NCBI GenBank assembly: GCA_016303235.1
Contig: JAEDMB010000044.1
Span: forward strand, 1-13,605
Source of the DNA: Oscillospiraceae bacterium
Lineage (GTDB): Bacteria > Bacillota > Clostridia > Oscillospirales > Ruminococcaceae
Direction: 5' to 3'
DNA length: 13,605 nt
The position numbers and the translations under genes are program-made. The first letter of the stretch is position 1, and each line of letters starts with the position of its first letter. The notes beneath the pieces were generated by a model that saw nothing but the letters and a program-made list of their open reading frames with translations, was not told the DNA's origin and ran no database searches. This document shows positions 8,076 to 13,605 of this stretch, in pieces.

Positions 8076-9209
8076 TTACCTCAGGTTGACTGGAAGACCG
8101 TTTATTTCGATATTGGGGTCATCAATATCTATAAGCAGACATTTTCTTCCGTCAACAACGCTTGTGCGTATTTTATCCGAAGCGGAGGGACTTATATTTA
8201 CAGTAATTCCGGCAGTTTTCAGCACTGTTTTTGATTCCACAAGATTTGATGCAGTAAGCGGAGCATTTCCGCATGATGATTCATATACTTTTTCAAGAGC
8301 TTGCAGACGTTCATGAGATACTCCGGATTCCTCAAGAATATCATGTATTTTGTTGCTGTCGATAGTGCATGTATCAGTTTCGTTTTTATTCTGTTCAACA
8401 GTTTCCTTGATTTTTTCGTTTACGGTATTGATAAGGGTATAATCAAGTTCATCGCCCGCAACGGTTTTGAGTATATTCTGGAAGTTAGCTTTTTCGTTTT
8501 CGGCAGACATTACAAAATTACAGCCGAGAACGTTCTCTATTATTGATATATTCGGATTTCCAGCCTTTTTGCAGTAGTACATCATATGATTTACATCACT
8601 GCTTCTGTTACTGAATACGGGATACAAAAATCCGTCAGAGGGAGCTTTGCTTATAAATAATTCCGTTTCTGTTCTGTGGACTATTTCATTATTGAAATTG
8701 TCAAATACAAATCCGGTGTCACTTACTTCAACGGGACATATTGCAGTAATTATATATCTGTAAAGTTCATCGGCATCATCTTCTGAAAATTCATCAAGCT
8801 TGTTTTTTCTGCGTATTGTGTATGTACAGTATGCTGTTATTACTGAAAAAGCTCCTGTATATGATATATTGTTTATAATATTATTCAGAAAATTATCGGT
8901 ACATTCTTCGTCCTTGAGTTCGGATTTAAGGAGCTTATACAATATATCCTGACTTTTTTCTTCTTCGTATGCCTCATTCGGAAATTCATATTCCGTAAAA
9001 TTTTTCCCTACATTTGTATTCAGAACCTTTTTGAGAATATTCTGATAGAGTTCAAGTTCGTCTGATTCCATAGTGATACATGATTTTGTATTGCTGTATC
9101 TCAGATTTTTTTCATTGTCTACAAATGCAGTCAGAACTTTTTCCATTATGAAAAATCCGCTTTTGTCAGAAAAATTCTTTTTTATTTCGGCAGTTTCTTT
9201 TTTATTCAT
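8076..9209 (-). CDS. DUF4317 family protein, function unknown
   Basis: This 377-residue soluble protein matches the clostridial DUF4317 family in length and landmarks: MNKKETAEIKKNF at the start, an ICPV segment at 157-160, DGFLYPVFSNRSSD at 192-205, YYCKKAG shortly after, and VVDGRKCLLIDIDD near the C-terminus followed by NGLPVNLR. No catalytic motif, signal peptide or membrane segment is visible, and the family has no assigned role that I know of. The ATG at 9207-9209 has AAGGAAG about 8 bases upstream. It lies 16 bases after the GatD-like gene and 4 bases before the antiporter gene, so it is the third member of a four-gene operon. That makes a link to the cell envelope or to ion stress worth considering, but nothing in the protein itself shows this. 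Confidence 0.88.
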   Translation of the reverse strand: MNKKETAEIKKNFSDKSGFFIMEKVLTAFVDNEKNLRYSNTKSCITMESDELELYQNILKKVLNTNVGKNFTEYEFPNEAYEEEKSQDILYKLLKSELKDEECTDNFLNNIINNISYTGAFSVITAYCTYTIRRKNKLDEFSEDDADELYRYIITAICPVEVSDTGFVFDNFNNEIVHRTETELFISKAPSDGFLYPVFSNRSSDVNHMMYYCKKAGNPNISIIENVLGCNFVMSAENEKANFQNILKTVAGDELDYTLINTVNEKIKETVEQNKNETDTCTIDSNKIHDILEESGVSHERLQALEKVYESSCGNAPLTASNLVESKTVLKTAGITVNISPSASDKIRTSVVDGRKCLLIDIDDPNIEINGLPVNLR

Positions 9210-9225
9210 TTTAATTCTTCCTTAA

Positions 9226-9939
9226 TCAGTGTACTTTTATTGACGGATTTTTAAAATCCTCAATACGTTTTTTATAAGCCTCTGTTGATTCGGTTTCAAA
9301 GGCAATTTTTACTTCCTTTCCGGAAATATCAGAAAGAAGCTTTTTAGTAAAAAGAGGATTTACAAGCAGAAAAGGCCCTAAGAGATTTGTAGCATAGAAA
9401 TTATTGATTTTAATTCCTTCATAATCGTATTTTTCATTCATACCTCTGCCCTTTTTTACTGTAAGAAAACGCTGTTCCGGTTTTTCAATTATTGATTGTG
9501 TAAACTGTGCCTGAAATCCGACAAATTCAAGATTATCTCTTTCGGCAAGAACAAAACCGCTGTAACGGTGATTCATATCACGGGTTACTATCATATCAAC
9601 AATTCCGAGACCTTTTAATGCTTCTCCGCTGTCACCGTCAACTATTGATTTTCCGAATATGTCAACAGCACTTCCCGTAATTATAAAAGCTGTACCGTCT
9701 GAAATCATATCACTGATTTTTGATTTGTATGGTTCAAGTTCTTTGATAACAAGCTCCTGAACGCTTTCGCTCATTGAACCAAGATATATTAAATTTACTT
9801 TGTTATCGGCAAAATACGGCTTGTCTCCGAGTCGTGTATATATAAATCTTGAATCCGGAAGTGATTTTTCAAGATAGCGTACATTTCCTATATCTCCGAA
9901 AAGATTGCAGACTTCTGAATAAAGAATTTCAACGGTCAT
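9226..9939 (-). CDS. GatD-like class I amidotransferase subunit lacking Cys and His
   Basis: This 237-residue protein has the GatD/CobB-type glutamine amidotransferase fold. It opens with LYSEVCNLFGDIGN (compare LYSDIGN in GatD) and has LKGLGIVD, HRYSG and VGFQ in the expected order. In GatD of Staphylococcus aureus the nucleophile C94 lies in ICGGYQFLG and H189 in GTYLHGP. Here the equivalents are ITGSAVDIFG, with Thr88 for Cys, and ATNLLGP, with Leu187 for His. The ENHGGRT region is QAQFTQS. The only cysteine is C11, at the wrong place. The glutaminase should therefore be inactive, although the frame is intact and the fold conserved. The ATG overlaps the stop of the MurT-like gene (TAATG), and its GGAGGC site lies in that gene's last codons, so the two products are made together and presumably form a complex. 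Family comparison is from memory. Confidence 0.85.
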   Translation of the reverse strand: MTVEILYSEVCNLFGDIGNVRYLEKSLPDSRFIYTRLGDKPYFADNKVNLIYLGSMSESVQELVIKELEPYKSKISDMISDGTAFIITGSAVDIFGKSIVDGDSGEALKGLGIVDMIVTRDMNHRYSGFVLAERDNLEFVGFQAQFTQSIIEKPEQRFLTVKKGRGMNEKYDYEGIKINNFYATNLLGPFLLVNPLFTKKLLSDISGKEVKIAFETESTEAYKKRIEDFKNPSIKVH

Positions 9940-11312
9940 TATTTTTTGCCTCCTAATTTTTCTTCAAGCTGAATCTTAATTGTATCAAGTGATTTTGTAT
10001 TGAAAAGGTCATACATAATCATAATTTTTTCAGCGTTTTCGGGTTTAAGGAATGATACTGTATCTGTTTCGGAATCGCATATGCTTATCTTTTCACGGTC
10101 TATTCCAGCCATAAGAAGTCTTAAAAGATAATCCGAACAGCGTTTTCCTCCGACTATAATCTGTTTTATGCTGTCATCGTTGAGATATTCAAAATCTGTT
10201 TCATAAATCCATGCGAGATTTTCAGATGTTCTCTGAGCATCATAGAAATCCTCAAGAATCATTATAACAGCTTTGTTTCCGGATTCTTTTGACATGGAAT
10301 TGCATACTCCCGAACATGCAACGGGATTCTGACCCTTTGCAAGTGATATTATAATCTCATGATTTCCTATTCTGTAATTGTCATATCGTGTTTTTACTAT
10401 TTTCGCTTTTGAAAGTATTTTAACAACGTTTTCATGAGATACTCCGAATTCCCTTGTAAGTGCAATTGCGGAAGATGTATTGTAAATATCTGTTATACGC
10501 TTTTCAACAAGAGGGTATTCCTCCGGAGTTTCGTTGTGATTTATTATAAGTTTCTTGTTTTCATAGTCGATATTTTCAACGCAGTAATTTGCTGTCGGAT
10601 TTTTGTATCCGCATTTTTCACAGTGTGCAAGTCCGATATGATTATATCTCTTGAAATCAAATACAAGATGTGCATGACATTTCGGACAGAGTACCGCATC
10701 ACAGATAATACTCTTATCGTTGGATTCTTCATTCGGCTGACGCTTTATTCCGAAATATGCTCTTTTGTTTTCGGGTCTTAATGATGAACTTATAATATCA
10801 TCAGCATTGAGAATAAGTTTGGTTTTATCTGAAATATTACTGTTCAGAAAGTTGAATATATATTCCGTATGGGCATTTCTTTTCATAGAATCTCTCTGTA
10901 AGTTTGTGCATACAAGATAATCAGGCTTTACAAATGGAAGTATTCTTCCGGCACTTCTTTCATCTACTTCAAATACTGCCATTTTTGCACGGCATTTTCC
11001 CGAAAATGTACAGTCGCTCAGAAGTATTGATGCTATTCCGGTATCTACATTTCCTCCGAATCTGTTGGAGATAAATTCATAGCCGTTTCCCTCAAGAATA
11101 TCTGAAATCATATTTGATACGGTTGTTTTTCCGTTAGTGCCTGTTATTGCGATAACCTTTTCCGGCATATCAATATAATGCAGAAGTTTCGGAAAAAATA
11201 TCAGCGAGGCTTCTCCCGGAAGATTTGTTGCGTTTTTTTTCATCAGACGCATAAGCTTAATCATAATTTTTCCGCCGAATACTGCAAGATAAAATCTTAT
11301 TGGCTTTTTCAT
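9939..11312 (-). CDS. MurT-like Mur ligase (DUF1727), partner of the GatD-like protein
   Basis: This 457-residue ligase resembles MurT, which with GatD amidates the D-glutamate of lipid II to D-isoglutamine. It has NLPG (30-33), the P-loop TGTNGKTT (57-64), FEVDE (114-118), LNADD (168-172), a Cys4 zinc ribbon (C209, C212, C231, C234), and a C-terminal DUF1727 domain with LAK (324-326) and AWIYETDFE (367-375). Differences from classical MurT: FRDQMDRFGE is replaced by QRDSMKRNAH, and the aspartate that completes the GatD triad (D349 in S. aureus, three residues before WIYD) aligns with Asn365. ATP use should be intact; the amide source or substrate may differ. The start matches MurT length; AGAAAGG lies a rather long 13 bases upstream, and M17 with GGCGG is an alternative start. 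It is the first gene of the operon, 36 bases from the predicted transcription start. Confidence 0.88.
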   Translation of the reverse strand: MKKPIRFYLAVFGGKIMIKLMRLMKKNATNLPGEASLIFFPKLLHYIDMPEKVIAITGTNGKTTVSNMISDILEGNGYEFISNRFGGNVDTGIASILLSDCTFSGKCRAKMAVFEVDERSAGRILPFVKPDYLVCTNLQRDSMKRNAHTEYIFNFLNSNISDKTKLILNADDIISSSLRPENKRAYFGIKRQPNEESNDKSIICDAVLCPKCHAHLVFDFKRYNHIGLAHCEKCGYKNPTANYCVENIDYENKKLIINHNETPEEYPLVEKRITDIYNTSSAIALTREFGVSHENVVKILSKAKIVKTRYDNYRIGNHEIIISLAKGQNPVACSGVCNSMSKESGNKAVIMILEDFYDAQRTSENLAWIYETDFEYLNDDSIKQIIVGGKRCSDYLLRLLMAGIDREKISICDSETDTVSFLKPENAEKIMIMYDLFNTKSLDTIKIQLEEKLGGKK

Positions 11313-11354
11313 TTCACACCCATTGCCTTTCTTCTAATGATTTATACATCTATT

Positions 11355-11383
11355 ATTATACATTTATCGTTTGTTTAAGTCAA
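11355..11383 (-). promoter_or_regulatory. Sigma-A promoter for the murT-like/gatD-like/DUF4317/clcF operon
   Basis: On the minus strand TTGACT (11383-11378) and TATAAT (11360-11355) are 17 bases apart, near consensus. The start would be near 11348, leaving only about 35 bases of leader, which excludes a fluoride riboswitch at the head of this transcript. I see no other promoter this good before the downstream minus-strand genes, so all four are probably on one message ending at the 6811-6843 hairpin. An A/T-rich 8-base-pair inverted repeat lies just upstream (11389-11410) and could be chance. Confidence 0.8.
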
Positions 11384-11528
11384 CTGCTTTTTTGTAGCTC
11401 TTTACAAAAAGAATAATTATGCTCTCTGTAATATTAAAGCCGGCGGAAAATTTAGTGTATATCCAATAAAAAATATAATATAATGTTTAAAGTATTCAGC
11501 AATAAAGCGAAAGAATTTTCAACAAGGC

Positions 11529-11557
11529 TTGACATATCAGAAATGCTCTGTTATAAT
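11529..11557 (+). promoter_or_regulatory. Consensus sigma-A promoter for the lysozyme gene
   Basis: A perfect TTGACA (11529-11534), a 17-base spacer and a perfect TATAAT (11552-11557). Transcription would start near 11564, leaving about 28 bases before the GTG start. This promoter decides the gene start: the longer reading frame that opens at 11529 begins inside the -35 box and cannot be translated from this transcript. It points to strong vegetative rather than sporulation-specific expression. Confidence 0.88.
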
Positions 11558-11591
11558 AGGCTTGTATTTCAATATTACTGGAGGTATAAAA

Positions 11592-12791
11592 GTGAAAAGA
11601 TTAATCGGAAAAGTATGCGTATTTGTAACCGGTCTTACTGTTTTTATGGGAACGAACGGATTATATGCAGGTGCAGTTACTGCTGACGAGCTTTCTATAA
11701 GCCAGAATGGTATTGATTTCATCTGTGAAAAAGAAGGTTTCAGCCCTACATGCTATTATGACAGCAGTCAGTCATCAATAGGATATGGCACAAAATGCGG
11801 AGACAAGGCACATTCAAGCGGTCAGCACTCCATTACTGAAGAAGAAGCTTTAGCCGAAATGGAAAAGGCTATCAATAGTTACTGCATACCAAACGTAAGA
11901 AAGCAGACTGACGGAATTGACATGAATCAGAATCAGTTTGATGCCCTTGTAAGCTTTACATACAATACCGGTGGTGGAACATCTATGATAAAAAATTCAC
12001 CGCTTGTAAAATATTTGCAGGGTACTATGACAGAGGACGAGGCACGTTCCGCATATGCGAACTATATCGTTACATCAGGCGGAAAGGTTCTTTCGGGACT
12101 TATAAACAGAAGAAAAAGCGAAGCTGATTTGTTTTTCAGCGATTCTGAAAATTCCGGAAATTCCGGTTCATCATCTGAAACGGCAGTTGCGGAAAAATAT
12201 ACAGTATCTACAAAGGAAGATGCTCTCAATATGAGAAAATCTCCGGATATGTCGGGAAGTATCATTGCATACATTCCAAAGGGTACTGTTGTAGATGTCT
12301 ATGAAATCAGCAACGGCTGGGCAAAAGTAAAGTGGAACGGTTCAGAGGGTTATTGCAGTACGGTATATCTTACTAAATCATCAGATAAAAATACTGTCTT
12401 TCAGTATGTAATCGCCACGAAGGACGACCCTCTTAATATGAGAAAGACTCCCGATATGTCGGGAACTGTTCTTGCACGTATTCCAAAGGGAACAAAAATA
12501 GATGTTTCCGAAATAAAGGACGGCTGGGCAAAGGTAAACTGGAACGGTTCTGAAGGCTACTGCAATATGACATATCTTAAATCAGCTGATACTGAATCAC
12601 AGTATATAGTTAAAACAGAAAAAGACCCTCTTAACATGAGAAAATCTCCCGATACATCAGACAGTATTGTCACACGTATTCCAAAGGGAACTGAAATAAA
12701 TGTTTCCGAAATAAAGGACGGCTGGGCAAAGGTAAGCTGGAACGGCTTTGAAGGCTACTGCAGTATGGAATATCTTGAAAAGACTGAATAA
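11592..12791 (+). CDS. Secreted GH24 (phage-type) lysozyme with three SH3b domains
   Basis: I start this at GTG 11592 (399 residues): GGAGGT lies six bases upstream, and the product then begins with a clear signal peptide (KRLIGK, a hydrophobic stretch, then LYAGAVTA with cleavage near residue 28 or 31). Residues about 33-183 are a GH24 muramidase: E48 in CEKEG, D57 nine residues later, then SIGYGT, where Ser62 replaces the usual catalytic-site Thr. N-Q-F-D-A-L and the closing LINRRKSEADLF are further family landmarks. A Ser/Asn-rich linker leads to three SH3b modules (about 202-263, 271-331, 337-396) expected to bind peptidoglycan. The enzyme should cleave the MurNAc-GlcNAc backbone outside the membrane. 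GH24 enzymes are common in phages, but no holin or phage gene is nearby; with a Sec signal and a housekeeping promoter this looks like a host autolysin or bacteriolysin. Confidence 0.9.
   Translation: MKRLIGKVCVFVTGLTVFMGTNGLYAGAVTADELSISQNGIDFICEKEGFSPTCYYDSSQSSIGYGTKCGDKAHSSGQHSITEEEALAEMEKAINSYCIPNVRKQTDGIDMNQNQFDALVSFTYNTGGGTSMIKNSPLVKYLQGTMTEDEARSAYANYIVTSGGKVLSGLINRRKSEADLFFSDSENSGNSGSSSETAVAEKYTVSTKEDALNMRKSPDMSGSIIAYIPKGTVVDVYEISNGWAKVKWNGSEGYCSTVYLTKSSDKNTVFQYVIATKDDPLNMRKTPDMSGTVLARIPKGTKIDVSEIKDGWAKVNWNGSEGYCNMTYLKSADTESQYIVKTEKDPLNMRKSPDTSDSIVTRIPKGTEINVSEIKDGWAKVSWNGFEGYCSMEYLEKTE
12195..12779 (+). repeat. Three tandem SH3b domain repeats in the lysozyme gene
   Basis: Three units of about 60 residues, each with (A/P)LNMRK(S/T)PD, IPKGT, GWAKV, WNG, EGYC and a closing YL. 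Units 2 and 3 are the closest pair: both contain VSEIKDGWAKV, and their DNA is nearly identical over about 60 bases beginning near 12510 and 12706. This suggests that units 2 and 3 separated more recently than unit 1. Such near-identical stretches could recombine and change the repeat number between strains. Confidence 0.85.
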
Positions 12792-12806
12792 AATCTGAAA
12801 ATTATC

Positions 12807-12830
12807 CAATCATCTTTTATGAGGTGATTG
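12807..12830 (+). promoter_or_regulatory. Hairpin that covers the spoIIR ribosome binding site
   Basis: CAATCATCT (12807-12815) can pair with AGGTGATTG (12822-12830) in a nine-base-pair stem with one T-G wobble and a six-base loop. The 3' arm contains the Shine-Dalgarno GAGGTG (12821-12826) of spoIIR. In RNA made from the lysozyme promoter this could hold spoIIR translation low. There is no T-run after it, so it is not a terminator. A regulatory role is inference. Confidence 0.5.
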
Positions 12831-12832
12831 AG

Positions 12833-13444
12833 ATGTTTAAAAAAATATCATGGAAACTTATTGGTGTATCTGTTATTCTGACTGTGATAATCTCAAATTT
12901 TGTACAGGTAGGAAAAAGTCTGGACAGCTTGAGGGAAAATGTACTGCGTATGCATATACTTGCAAATTCCGACAGTATTGCTGACCAGTCGCTTAAACTG
13001 AAAGTCCGTGACGCTATACTTGAACATTCAGAGGAAATTTTCGGAAAAACTGTCAGCTTTGAGGATTTTAAAAACGTATCGGCAGAAAATCTTGAAAAAA
13101 TACATGAAATTGCACAGGCTGTTATTGATGAATACGGCTTTGATTATGAAATCAGTGTCGAGGAAACTAAAATGTTTTTCGATGAGCGTACTTATGGAGA
13201 TATTACTATGCCTGCCGGTGATTACGATGCAATAAGAGTTACAATAGGAAATGCGGAAGGTCATAACTGGTGGTGCGTTATGTATCCTCCTCTGTGTATT
13301 CCTATGGCGTCCGAAATAACTGACAATAAAGAGATTGAACAGGAATTTTTCAGCCCTCGTGAACTTGATATGATTCAGAAACCTGAAAAATATGAAGTAA
13401 GATTCATGCTCTGGGACAAGCTGAAAGATTTCTGCAATCGTTAA
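12833..13444 (+). CDS. spoIIR: Stage II sporulation protein R
   Basis: The 203-residue product matches SpoIIR, the forespore-secreted signal that activates the SpoIIGA protease to process pro-sigma-E in the mother cell. Evidence: an N-terminal membrane or signal segment (about 7-25) and three hallmark stretches, LRMHILANSDS (38-48) with LKLKVRDAIL after it, RTYGDITMPAGDYDAIRV (119-136), and NWWCVMYPPLC (145-155). Length is close to the usual 200-225. I prefer ATG 12833, seven bases after GAGGTG; GTG 12824 lies inside the Shine-Dalgarno. It follows the lysozyme gene by 41 bases with no terminator between, so some transcription from the lysozyme promoter is expected. I could not find a convincing sigma-F promoter in the end of the lysozyme gene. 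Its presence says the lineage has, or had, an endospore programme. Confidence 0.93.
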   Translation: MFKKISWKLIGVSVILTVIISNFVQVGKSLDSLRENVLRMHILANSDSIADQSLKLKVRDAILEHSEEIFGKTVSFEDFKNVSAENLEKIHEIAQAVIDEYGFDYEISVEETKMFFDERTYGDITMPAGDYDAIRVTIGNAEGHNWWCVMYPPLCIPMASEITDNKEIEQEFFSPRELDMIQKPEKYEVRFMLWDKLKDFCNR

Positions 13445-13461
13445 ATAAAAAATATAATTGC

Positions 13462-13490
13462 AAAGCCCTTGACAAAAGGGCTTTTGTGTT
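13462..13490 (+). terminator. Probable terminator after spoIIR, overlapping a promoter
   Basis: AAAGCCCTT (13462-13470) pairs perfectly with AAGGGCTTT (13476-13484) around a GACAA loop, 17 bases after the spoIIR stop. The following TTGTGTTG is only partly T-rich, so termination may be incomplete. Its loop and left arm also form the -35 box of the promoter at 13469-13497. Confidence 0.65.
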
Positions 13491-13497
13491 GTATAAT
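13469..13497 (+). promoter_or_regulatory. Perfect sigma-A promoter inside the spoIIR terminator
   Basis: TTGACA (13469-13474), 17 bases, TATAAT (13492-13497): both boxes and the spacing match the consensus exactly. Transcription would start near 13504. No ribosome binding site or convincing coding start follows within the window, so it should drive a non-coding RNA or a gene with a leader of more than 100 bases. Confidence 0.8.
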
Positions 13498-13503
13498 AAT
13501 CCG

Positions 13504-13605
13504 GTAAACAAAGCAGAATTTTCCCGTTCTCACCGTCATGATATTTGTTAAGTTGTGCGGTCAATAAGTATTTCAGATTTGTTATGCGTTCTCTGAGTGC
13601 GGGAT
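13504..13605 (+). other. Start of a structured leader or non-coding RNA, cut by window end
   Basis: From the predicted start at about 13504 to the window edge there is no supported gene. TCCCGTTCTC (13522-13531) can pair with GAGTGCGGGA (13595-13604): nine pairs including one G-T wobble, plus one T-T mismatch. They enclose about 63 bases in which ACCG (13532-13535) can pair with CGGT (13558-13561). This looks like a closing stem of a folded RNA. I do not recognise the family: it does not read as RNase P, tmRNA or SRP RNA, and I cannot confirm 6S RNA. A frame opening at ATG 13584 has no Shine-Dalgarno. Confidence 0.4.

Noticed and set aside
11313..11327. Short out-of-frame leader (ATG or GTG followed quickly by TGA) overlapping the MurT-like start
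   Set aside because: Two to four codons that arise easily by chance. The only Shine-Dalgarno is poorly spaced for its ATG, and there is no sign of conservation from one sequence.
11389..11410. Inverted repeat TTTTTGTA / TACAAAAA with a six-base loop between divergent promoters
   Set aside because: Eight A/T-rich pairs in AT-rich DNA with no second copy. It could be an operator beside the murT-like promoter, but chance is as likely.
11474..11484. Two overlapping TATAAT-like boxes upstream of the lysozyme promoter
   Set aside because: No acceptable -35 box 16-18 bases upstream of either one; the region is simply AT-rich.
11529..11591. N-terminal extension of the lysozyme frame starting at ATG 11529
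   Set aside because: It begins in the -35 box of a perfect promoter, lacks a ribosome binding site and would place 21 residues before the signal peptide. GTG 11592 with GGAGGT six bases upstream fits better.
12720..12806. Search for a sigma-F promoter for spoIIR
   Set aside because: No segment shows both a GYATA-like -35 and a GGnnAnAnTw-like -10 at proper spacing.
13028..13564. Minus-strand open frame of 178 codons covering spoIIR
   Set aside because: It is antisense to the clear spoIIR reading frame, has no ribosome binding site and no recognisable protein features.

Overview
The window looks like chromosomal DNA of a low-GC, Gram-positive, anaerobic clostridium, most likely a Ruminococcus-like member of the Oscillospirales. 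Four things support this: a secreted beta-mannanase with a C-terminal dockerin (cellulosome-type attachment), a spoIIR sporulation gene, a DUF4317 protein (a clostridial family), and strong GGAGG-type ribosome binding sites with textbook sigma-A promoters. I see no insertion sequence, tRNA, rRNA, CRISPR array or phage block. The species call is inference.

Layout. (1) Positions 1-1911, minus strand: a GH26 mannanase (signal peptide, CBM35-like module, catalytic domain, dockerin), followed 11 bases later by the start of a second secreted protein that leaves the window. (2) Positions 1949-2039: back-to-back promoters. (3) Positions 2080-6808, plus strand: an apparent three-gene operon of a c-di-GMP phosphodiesterase (degenerate GGDEF, intact EAL) fused to a C-terminal array of beta-helix-like 'GIG' repeats, a multi-pass membrane protein of unknown function, and the GTPase YchF. 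It ends at a bidirectional terminator shared with the convergent operon. (4) Positions 11312-6827, minus strand: a tight four-gene operon of a MurT-like ligase, a GatD-like amidotransferase subunit, a DUF4317 protein and a CLC-F-type fluoride/proton antiporter, driven by a consensus promoter at 11355-11383. (5) Positions 11529-13444, plus strand: a secreted GH24 lysozyme with three SH3b repeats, then spoIIR, whose Shine-Dalgarno can be folded into a hairpin. (6) Positions 13462-13605: a terminator-like hairpin that overlaps a perfect sigma-A promoter, which would start a structured RNA or leader running off the window.

How the genes fit together. The mannanase and its neighbour belong to secreted plant-polysaccharide degradation. 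The EAL operon is second-messenger signalling with an unusual repeat domain that has no export signal. The MurT/GatD-like operon looks like cell-envelope amidation machinery, but by family comparison all three residues of the inter-subunit glutaminase triad are replaced (GatD Cys to Thr, GatD His to Leu, MurT Asp to Asn), so it may do something else. The lysozyme and spoIIR are cell-wall and sporulation genes.

The two most unusual items are the EAL-beta-helix fusion and the triad-less MurT/GatD pair. Family assignments come from motif recognition and remembered family sequences, not from database searches.
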